A stretch of 5,302 bases of DNA from Paracoccaceae bacterium. Lineage in GTDB: Bacteria > Pseudomonadota > Alphaproteobacteria > Rhodobacterales > Rhodobacteraceae. Below the pieces are notes generated by a model that searched no databases, was not told where the DNA came from, and saw nothing but the letters and a program-made list of their open reading frames with translations. A program made the position numbers and the translations under genes. Of this stretch, positions 1 through 4,773 are shown piece by piece (within the stretch, counting starts at the first letter, position 1; each line of letters begins with the position of its first letter). The stretch covers positions 1 through 5,302 of the forward strand of contig JAPOSK010000630.1 in the NCBI GenBank assembly GCA_026709725.1, written 5' to 3'.

Positions 1-478
1 CCGCCGCCTTGCCGAGAATGCCGTCAACCGTCTGGCGTCCGACTTCCCAAATCTCACAGAGCCCTGGACATCGCATGCGCCACTCCCGGGTGGAGACTTT
101 CCCCATGATGGTGTCCCGGACCTCGTTGATGCACTGATGTCAGTGCACCCTTTTCTTGATGCCCCCTGGGCTCATCGACTTGTTCGCAACTATGGCACGG
201 ATGCGGCACGACTTCTCAATCAGGCACGCACCCGCGACGAACTCGGAACCCGCTTCACCGGGAACCTGACTGCAACCGAGGTCAACTGGCTGATTGGCAG
301 GGAATACGCACGCACCAGCGATGACATTCTCTGGCGGCGCACCAAACTCGGTCTTCATGCCTCAGCCGATGAGATCGCCAAGCTTGATCACTACATCCGC
401 AAGCTGTCAGATCCGAAGGACGAAAAGGATGCCCTGCGGGCTTCGCTATGTTCGCGATTGACGAGATTGGGCTGTTGA
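1..478 (+). CDS. glpD: Aerobic glycerol-3-phosphate dehydrogenase, C-terminal part (5' end outside window)
   Basis: This is the last 158 codons of the FAD-dependent, membrane-associated enzyme that oxidises sn-glycerol-3-phosphate to dihydroxyacetone phosphate and passes electrons to ubiquinone. The reading frame is already open at position 2, so the gene starts upstream. What is visible is the helical C-terminal domain typical of GlpD: an early PW followed by LPGG, then a segment with HPFL and a YGTDAARLL-like stretch, then TATEVNWLIGREYART, and the diagnostic DDILWRRTKLGL motif near the end (E. coli has DDALWRRTKQGM). The N-terminal FAD Rossmann region and active site are not in the window. 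The E. coli protein is about 500 residues, so roughly the last third is seen. The tail after the WRRTK motif, ending in LTRLGC, is not conserved as far as I can tell. A large inverted repeat follows 40 bases after the stop and may end the transcript. The identification is firm; the link to the ABC importer downstream is not. Confidence 0.93.
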   Translation, partial: RRLAENAVNRLASDFPNLTEPWTSHAPLPGGDFPHDGVPDLVDALMSVHPFLDAPWAHRLVRNYGTDAARLLNQARTRDELGTRFTGNLTATEVNWLIGREYARTSDDILWRRTKLGLHASADEIAKLDHYIRKLSDPKDEKDALRASLCSRLTRLGC

Positions 479-518
479 CAGGTCAAAGTCCGGCACAGGC
501 GGACAAAGGACGGGGTCA

Positions 519-569
519 CCGGGGGTCAACCCTCGCCCGGGCTCCGCCCTCCCTCCGGTTGACCCCCGG
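519..569. repeat. Perfect 13-bp inverted repeat between glpD and the antitoxin gene
   Basis: CCGGGGGTCAACC at 519-531 is matched exactly by its reverse complement GGTTGACCCCCGG at 557-569, with a 25-base pyrimidine-rich spacer. As RNA this is a very stable stem. There is no T-run after the right arm, so it is not a classical intrinsic terminator. It could still end or stabilise the glpD message. Alternatively it could be a two-half-site operator for the XRE regulator that starts 27 bases after the right arm; HipB-like antitoxins commonly bind inverted repeats before their own gene. The repeat itself is certain; its role is inference. Confidence 0.75.
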
Positions 570-595
570 CTGTTGCACTTCAGAGTGGCAGTGGG

Positions 596-988
596 GTGAC
601 AAATAATACCGGCAATATTCCATCTCCCCACGCTGAAAAAGCACTGCGATCATTGGGTGAAAATCTGAGGGTCGCCCGCCTCAATCGCCGCATTTCAATG
701 CGCGGACTCGCCGAACGCATGGGTGTCTCGGAAAGGACTGTTTCCAGACTTGAGAAGGGTGAATGCGGAGTCGGTATCGGGACACTCGCCATGGCCTGTC
801 TTGTGCTTGGCGAGATTGATCGGATCACCCATTTCCTTGATGTGGCAAGTGATGAGATGGGAATACGACGCGCAAGGCAGAATCCGCCAAAGCGTATTCG
901 GGAATGTCGAAGTCCGGCATTGAACCCGACAGATGATCACGGGCCTTCCCGCGCACCGGAGGCGAACAGCCATGGGATGGCGTTTTGA
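596..988 (+). CDS. XRE-family helix-turn-helix antitoxin, HipB-like
   Basis: A 130-residue DNA-binding protein. After a short leader, residues 16-56 form a Cro/C1-type domain; the HTH core is about residues 34-55 (SMRGLAERMGVSERTVSRLE). Next comes a helical stretch with IGTLAMACLVLGEIDRITHFLD, then an IRRARQNPPKRIR-like motif near 90-102, which I know from XRE antitoxins partnered with HipA-type kinases. The tail to residue 130 is polar and probably flexible. In such pairs the antitoxin neutralises the kinase and represses its own operon. Its stop overlaps the ATG of the downstream hipA remnant (TGATG), as expected for a coupled pair. The start is GTG, the only reasonable in-frame start near the frame's beginning; the ribosome-binding site is weak (AGAGTGG about 6 bases upstream). 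The gene looks intact although its partner is broken, so it is now probably an orphan repressor. Confidence 0.8.
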   Translation: MTNNTGNIPSPHAEKALRSLGENLRVARLNRRISMRGLAERMGVSERTVSRLEKGECGVGIGTLAMACLVLGEIDRITHFLDVASDEMGIRRARQNPPKRIRECRSPALNPTDDHGPSRAPEANSHGMAF

Positions 989-1540
989 TGCCGCGGGTCA
1001 GGGTCGTTCTTGGAGCAGCCATGCGGGAGGCGGGATGGTTGCGGTTTGAAAGTGATGGCCGTCGCCAGAACTCACAATTCGAATACGCTGATGACTGAAC
1101 CCGGATCCTGCACAGAAATCGCCGACGTAATCCGGCGGATCTCATCGCGTTGTGGCTGAGGATCGTATTCTCAATCCTGGTTTCGAACACGGACGATCAC
1201 CTTAAAAAACCACGGATTCCTTTATGTCGGCAACAATCGCTGGCGACTGTCGCCAGCCTTTGACATCAATCCGTCACCATCACGACATCACTATCTTGAG
1301 ACAGCAATTGTGCCGGACGGACCATTTGATGCATCGTTCGATCTGGCTCTTGAGTCATGCCCATATTTTGGTCTGGAGCCAGACCAGGCACGCCATCGGG
1401 CCCGGAGGATGACGGCAAGCGTCGCCGAATTCTGGAAATCCGAGCTTCGGGGTGCCGGGCTCGCCAGCAACGAGATCCGAACCTACGCGGACGCATTCGG
1501 GCATGCCGAGGCTGAGAGTGCTTTGCGAACGACTGATTGA
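988..1540 (+). pseudogene. HipA-like serine/threonine kinase toxin, internally deleted and frameshifted
   Basis: Remnants of a HipA kinase occur in order but in different frames. Frame 1 from ATG 988 gives 36 codons containing LRFESDGRRQNSQFEY, the N-terminal beta-rich part of HipA, then a TGA at 1096-1098. A frame-2 fragment (about 1103-1138) reads SCTEIADVIRR, the region before the catalytic loop. Frame 1 then gives ADLIALWLRIVFSILVSNTDDH (about 1135-1200), and at a run of six A (1204-1209) the homologous reading moves to frame 2: KNHGFL, LSPAFDINPS, DLALESCPYFGL and the C-terminal helices to the TGA at 1538-1540. NTDDHLKN holds the catalytic Asp and Asn, and AFDINP the Mg-binding Asp. HipA proteins are usually over 400 residues; only about 180 are represented, so roughly 200, including the ATP-binding lobe, are lost. 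The product cannot be an active kinase. The start overlaps the antitoxin stop. Confidence 0.85.
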
Positions 1541-1686
1541 ACTCCGATCCCTGCGTGAAGGATGCAGGCCATCATCCGCAACGATGGTCTTGCAGGACAA
1601 CCCGCCTCCGGCATGCAATGGCACCGCTGAAAAGAGCCCGGTTCGGCTTCCCGAACGCAGTCACGCATATTGCCCGGCGGGGCCGT
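1541..1686. other. Intergenic gap between the hipA remnant and the convergent MaoC gene
   Basis: These 146 bases separate the end of the kinase pseudogene from the 3' end of the minus-strand hydratase. I see no coding homology here. The only structure found is the small hairpin at 1641-1656, listed separately. Confidence 0.6.
1641..1656 (-). terminator. Possible weak terminator hairpin after the MaoC gene
   Basis: GTTCGG (1641-1646) pairs exactly with CCGAAC (1651-1656) around a four-base loop. Read on the minus strand the stem lies 30 bases after the MaoC stop and is followed by CGGGCTCTTTT, so a short T-run begins about seven bases after the stem. The stem is short and the T-run displaced, so this is tentative. 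Confidence 0.3.
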
Positions 1687-2157
1687 TCAGATTGAGCGAT
1701 AGCACATCAGGGTGTTGGTCCCGCTTTGCACGACATCATTGTTCTGATTGGTAACAACAACATCGAGTGTTAGCAGACCGCGTTTCTGATCCGACAATGA
1801 TCGCTTTTCGGCGACGGTGATCTGGGCACGAATCGTATCCTGTGCGAGAACAGGTCGTTTGAAGGACCAGTGCCAACCCAGTGATGCCTGGGCGTGAATG
1901 CGGGCGGAGGCCCTGCATTTCAGGCCGTCAACCAGGGCAAGAACGAGCAGTCCATGGGCAACACGGTCGGAAAATCCATGCCGAACAGCGGCATTACGGT
2001 CAAGATGGATCTCGAAATCGTCACCGCTGAAATCGGCAAACGCATCAATGACCTCAGCTGAGACAATGGCACTTCCGGTTTCGATGCGATCACCCGGGGT
2101 GAGATCGTCAAGAGCATAGAGACCCGGCGGCAGGAGGCGGATGTCGGACTGTTCCAT
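1687..2157 (-). CDS. MaoC-family hot-dog dehydratase/hydratase
   Basis: A 156-residue single hot-dog domain protein. After an N-terminal strand region (LTPGDRIETGSAIVS), residues 36-75 carry the MaoC / R-specific enoyl-CoA hydratase signature: FADFSGDDFEIHLD, then GFSDRVAHGLL. By comparison with PhaJ, where Asp and His of the D-x-N-P-x-H stretch are catalytic, Asp46 and His51 are the likely active residues; the usual NP between them is FE here. The family hydrates trans-2-enoyl-CoA or acts on related acyl thioesters in the cytoplasm, typically as a dimer; the substrate here is unknown. Length is normal for a stand-alone domain. The ATG at 2155-2157 is chosen because an in-frame stop lies only 21 bases upstream (2179-2181) and a GGGG element sits five bases before it. 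The gene stands alone on the minus strand, convergent with the toxin relic and divergent from the importer operon, so neighbours do not reveal its pathway. Confidence 0.85.
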   Translation of the reverse strand: MEQSDIRLLPPGLYALDDLTPGDRIETGSAIVSAEVIDAFADFSGDDFEIHLDRNAAVRHGFSDRVAHGLLVLALVDGLKCRASARIHAQASLGWHWSFKRPVLAQDTIRAQITVAEKRSLSDQKRGLLTLDVVVTNQNNDVVQSGTNTLMCYRSI

Positions 2158-2268
2158 GAATACCCCATTGCGTTTTTTTCATTACTGCCACAAGTTGACC
2201 TGAGAGGAAATCTTCACCCGTGCGGCCGGGAGTCTGAATGTTTTGTGGTCGTGATCCGGAATGCGTTC

Positions 2269-2310
2269 GTTTGATCGTGCGGGATGTTTGAATTGTTGAG
2301 GGGTTTGATC
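2269..2310 (+). repeat. Three GTTTGA direct repeats with exact 17-bp period
   Basis: GTTTGATC at 2269, GTTTGAAT at 2286 and GTTTGATC at 2303 begin exactly 17 bases apart. The six-base core is identical in all three and the bases between are not conserved. The repeats overlap the best promoter candidate, so they may be regulator contact sites, but a chance arrangement is not excluded. Confidence 0.45.
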
Positions 2311-2316
2311 TAGATT
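2288..2316 (+). promoter_or_regulatory. Candidate sigma-70 promoter of the importer operon
   Basis: TTGAAT (2288-2293) and TAGATT (2311-2316) each match four of six consensus bases and are separated by the optimal 17 bases. Transcription would begin near 2323, giving a leader of about 98 bases. The -10 element overlaps the 8-bp palindrome ATCTAGAT (2308-2315). It is the best candidate I found but only moderate in quality. Confidence 0.33.
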
Positions 2317-2370
2317 TACTCTGGAGGATGGGGGCGGAAGATCCCTGCATCTGCATTCTTGACAGGAGTT

Positions 2371-2424
2371 ATGGTGCCAGCGGGCAGTTGTGTTCCGCGT
2401 GGACCGAGGAGGAGAACAAAATGA
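2371..2424 (+). CDS. Possible 17-residue leader peptide overlapping the binding-protein start
   Basis: An ATG at 2371 opens a frame of 17 codons whose TGA (2422-2424) overlaps the ATG (2421) of the solute-binding protein as ATGA. An AGGAG lies upstream but only about two bases before the ATG; a GTG as the second codon would have better spacing. The run of three Arg codons AGG AGG AGA near its end is the binding protein's own Shine-Dalgarno, so part of its sequence is explained by that signal. Translation is unproven and it may be accidental. Confidence 0.2.
   Translation: MVPAGSCVPRGPRRRTK
2407..2414 (+). promoter_or_regulatory. Strong Shine-Dalgarno that fixes the binding-protein start
   Basis: GAGGAGGA at 2406-2413 sits about seven bases before the ATG at 2421. 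It is the best ribosome-binding site in the window. It supports this ATG over the in-frame ATG at 2328, which would place 31 hydrophilic residues before the signal peptide. Confidence 0.85.
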
Positions 2425-3734
2425 GGAAATCAGCAATTGTTGCCCTGGCTATGCTTGTCCCAATGGCAGGCACAACCGCAAAGTCAGCCGATCTGACCTT
2501 GTGCTGGGCAGCCTGGGATCCGGCCAATGCCCTGGTCGAACTGTCCAAGGACTTTGAGGCCCAGAGCGGGCACAACATGAGTTTTGAATTTGTCCCGTGG
2601 CCCAATTTTGCTGACCGGATGCTCAACGAGCTCAATTCCGGCGGCAAACTGTGTGACCTGATGATCGGGGACAGCCAGTGGATCGGTGGTTCTGCAGAAT
2701 CCGGCCATTATGTGAAGCTCAATGACTTCTTTGACGCGGAAGGAATCACCATGGATGATTTCATTCCGGCCACAGTGACCGGCTATGCTGAATGGCCGAA
2801 GGGGACGCCCAATTACTGGGCACTTCCTGCATTTGGTGATGTGGTGGGCTGGACATACCGCAGGGACTGGCTTGAGCGACCGGAGTTGCAGGCTGAGTTC
2901 AAGGCGGCCTACGGGCGGGATCTGGATGTCCCGCAGACACTTGCCGAGCTGAAGGACATTGCCGAATTCTTCCAGGGTCGCGAGATTGACGGAAAAACCG
3001 TCTACGGTGCAGCGATCTACACGGAGCGTGGCTCAGAAGGCATCACCATGGGCGTGACCAACGCACTATACAACTACGGATTCGAATACGGGAATCCTGA
3101 TTCACCCTATGAGTTGGAGGGATTCGTCAATTCTGATGGTGCTGTCGCCGGACTTGAGTTCTACAGGGAACTTTATGAGTGCTGCACGCCGCCGGGATCA
3201 TCCGACTGGTATATGTCCGAGTCAATTGATGCCTTCAGGTCAGGACTGGTCGCGCTGCAAATGAATTTTGCCTTCATCTGGCCCGGTGTCCACGCCGACC
3301 CGAATGTGGGTGGAGACCGTTCGGGATACTTCCCGAATCCCGCTGGCCCGGGTGGCCATTTTGCCCAGCTGGGTGGTCAGGGGATTTCGGTTGTGTCGTA
3401 TTCGGACAACCAGGATGCAGCACTTGAGTACATCAAGTGGTTTGCTCAACCCGAAATCCAGAAGCAATGGTGGGAGCTCGGCGGGTATTCAGCCCTGCGG
3501 GCCGTTGTTGAGGATCCCGCTTTTGCGACCAGCCAGCCTTACGCCCAGACATTTCTCGATTCGATGGCGATCGTGAAGGATTTCTGGGCTGAGCCAGCCT
3601 ACGCTTCGCTGCTGCTGGCAATGCAGGATCGTGTCCACACATATGTTATCGCCGGTCAGGGAACTGCCAGGGAAGCACTTGACGGACTGGTCGAGGATTG
3701 GATCGAAGTCTTCGAGGACGAGGGTAAACTCTGA
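2421..3734 (+). CDS. ABC importer periplasmic solute-binding protein, carbohydrate type (family 1)
   Basis: A 437-residue extracellular solute-binding protein of the MalE/UgpB class, which captures substrate in the periplasm and delivers it to the permeases encoded next. Residues 1-23 are a Sec signal peptide: basic MRK, a hydrophobic core to about residue 17, and cleavage near residues 20-23 (TTAKSA, then DLTLCW). The mature start (WAAWDPANALVELSKDFE) is the typical first strand and helix. FADRMLNEL with DLMIGDSQWIGG (63-90), PNYWALPAFGDVVGWTYRRD (130-149), the TLAELKDIAEFFQG helix and LGGQGISVVSYS (317-328) fit the two-lobe fold. Many Trp and Tyr residues suit stacking on a sugar-like ligand. 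Cys residues occur at 28, 78 and the pair 254-255. The protein closely resembles a conserved alphaproteobacterial group whose substrate I cannot name. There is no lipobox, so it is soluble. It is the first gene of the operon, and a hairpin follows its stop. Confidence 0.9.
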   Translation: MRKSAIVALAMLVPMAGTTAKSADLTLCWAAWDPANALVELSKDFEAQSGHNMSFEFVPWPNFADRMLNELNSGGKLCDLMIGDSQWIGGSAESGHYVKLNDFFDAEGITMDDFIPATVTGYAEWPKGTPNYWALPAFGDVVGWTYRRDWLERPELQAEFKAAYGRDLDVPQTLAELKDIAEFFQGREIDGKTVYGAAIYTERGSEGITMGVTNALYNYGFEYGNPDSPYELEGFVNSDGAVAGLEFYRELYECCTPPGSSDWYMSESIDAFRSGLVALQMNFAFIWPGVHADPNVGGDRSGYFPNPAGPGGHFAQLGGQGISVVSYSDNQDAALEYIKWFAQPEIQKQWWELGGYSALRAVVEDPAFATSQPYAQTFLDSMAIVKDFWAEPAYASLLLAMQDRVHTYVIAGQGTAREALDGLVEDWIEVFEDEGKL

Positions 3735-3768
3735 TTCCTGCAGAGCATTTCCATGCATCATTCTGAAT

Positions 3769-3797
3769 GCCCGACCGCCGCTCATCGGCGGTCGGGT
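3769..3797 (+). promoter_or_regulatory. Intercistronic hairpin between binding protein and first permease
   Basis: CCCGACCGCCG (3770-3780) and CGGCGGTCGGG (3786-3796) form a perfect 11-bp GC-rich stem with a five-base loop; a G-U pair can extend it by one position. No T-run follows, so it is unlikely to be a full terminator. Such stems between a binding-protein gene and its permease genes are known, as in malE-malF, to stabilise the upstream message and lower downstream expression. Confidence 0.65.
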
Positions 3798-3825
3798 GCA
3801 AGCCATACATAGCCTCACGCACGAT

Positions 3826-4773
3826 ATGGGACTCTCGCCCATCGAGAGAATTGCCGAGGGAACGCCAAAGGGTTTCCGAAGACGGATCCGGGGACTTTCT
3901 GATCGTGCCATTGCCTGGCTGTTCGTCGGTCCAACGATTGCGCTGCTGCTGCTGATCAACATCTTCCCCCTGATCTGGACGATTCGTCTCAGTTTCACCA
4001 ACTTTCGGGCCAACCGCCCGAATGCGGATGTGAAATTCATCGGCCTGCGGAACTATGAACGCATTCTGTCCGACAGCGATATCTGGCAGACCATGCAGGC
4101 AACGGCCCATTTTCTTTGCTGGACCCTGTTTTTGCAGGTGCTGCTTGGCTTTACCCTGGCCTGGTTGATCAACAGGAAGTTCAGGGGGAATGATCTCTGG
4201 ACCACGATCATCGTGCTGCCGATGATGCTGTCACCAGCTGTTGTCGGCAATTTCTGGACGTTTTTGTACCAACCGCAAATTGGCCTGTTCAACTACGTGA
4301 TCTCGTTCCTTACGGGCGTCGATCCCAGCGGTTTTACCATGATTGGCGAAGTTGATCTCGCACCCTGGGCGATTGTGATTGTGGATACATGGATGTGGAC
4401 ACCGTTTATCATGCTCATCTGTCTGGCCGGACTCCGCTCGATACCGGATTACATCTATGAGGCGGCAGAGTGTGATCGGGCATCAAAATGGCGGCAGTTC
4501 TGGACCATCACCATTCCGATGGTGCTGCCGTTTCTGATGCTGGCCGTACTGTTTCGCGGCATTGAGAATTTCAAGATGTTCGATCTCGTGGTCCTGCTCA
4601 CCGGCGGCGGCCCCGGCTCGACAACGGAACTGACATCAATCAATCTCAAGCGTGAAGCCTTTGAGAAATGGCGGACAGGCTATGCATCGGCCTATGCCGT
4701 CATTCTCTTTGTGACAATCTTCGGCCTGGCATCAATCTACGTCAAGGCCCTCAACAGGGTCAAGGACCGATGA
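3826..4773 (+). CDS. Carbohydrate ABC importer permease 1 (MalF/UgpA-like)
   Basis: A 315-residue inner-membrane permease, one half of the channel. Six membrane segments can be seen at about residues 28-53, 88-115, 124-148, 178-202, 226-246 and 286-308. After the first comes the usual SFTNF and a FIGLRNYERIL motif. The cytoplasmic EAA loop, which docks on the ATPase, begins at residue 212: EAAECDRASKWRQFWTITIP. The glycine usual after the Asp is Arg218. GGGPGSTTEL (260-269) is also typical of this class. The ATG at 3826 is preferred because the next residues are short and basic before segment 1, but no Shine-Dalgarno precedes it; GTG 3796 is an in-frame alternative. It follows the binding protein by 91 bases and overlaps the next permease by ATGA, so the two are probably translated in a coupled way. 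Confidence 0.88.
   Translation: MGLSPIERIAEGTPKGFRRRIRGLSDRAIAWLFVGPTIALLLLINIFPLIWTIRLSFTNFRANRPNADVKFIGLRNYERILSDSDIWQTMQATAHFLCWTLFLQVLLGFTLAWLINRKFRGNDLWTTIIVLPMMLSPAVVGNFWTFLYQPQIGLFNYVISFLTGVDPSGFTMIGEVDLAPWAIVIVDTWMWTPFIMLICLAGLRSIPDYIYEAAECDRASKWRQFWTITIPMVLPFLMLAVLFRGIENFKMFDLVVLLTGGGPGSTTELTSINLKREAFEKWRTGYASAYAVILFVTIFGLASIYVKALNRVKDR
3832..3848 (+). promoter_or_regulatory. Small hairpin just inside the first permease gene
   Basis: CTCTCG (3832-3837) and CGAGAG (3843-3848) pair perfectly around a five-base loop, starting three bases after the proposed ATG. Such a fold within the initiation region could slow ribosome loading. The complementarity is exact; the effect is inference. 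Confidence 0.4.

Larger units (their letters stand above)
2158..2420. promoter_or_regulatory. Divergent intergenic region between MaoC and the ABC importer operon
   Basis: This 263-base region must hold the promoters for both the minus-strand hydratase and the plus-strand importer. It contains three spaced GTTTGA repeats, a candidate sigma-70 promoter, a leader ORF and a strong Shine-Dalgarno, all listed separately. No riboswitch or tRNA-like fold was recognised. Confidence 0.6.

Noticed and set aside
1452..1754. 100-codon plus-strand open frame crossing the end of the kinase relic
   Set aside because: The homologous reading of this stretch is in a different frame (C-terminal HipA), and the frame runs into the antisense of the MaoC gene.
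2308..2315. 8-bp palindrome ATCTAGAT as an operator
   Set aside because: The symmetry does not extend beyond eight bases, which is too short to call an operator.
2359..2387. Perfect TTGACA at 2359-2364 as a -35 box for the importer operon
   Set aside because: No acceptable -10 element lies 16-18 bases downstream; the sequence there is GC-rich.
2328..2420. Upstream ATG at 2328 as the binding-protein start
   Set aside because: It would put 31 non-hydrophobic residues before a clear signal peptide, while ATG 2421 has an excellent Shine-Dalgarno.
3631..3825. N-terminal extension of the first permease back to ATG 3631
   Set aside because: It overlaps the end of the binding-protein gene by about 100 bases and the intercistronic hairpin, and the encoded residues do not look like a permease.
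3489..4040. 183-codon minus-strand open frame opposite the importer genes
   Set aside because: It lies antisense to two well-supported genes, and its translation has no recognisable domain; it is a shadow of their codon use.
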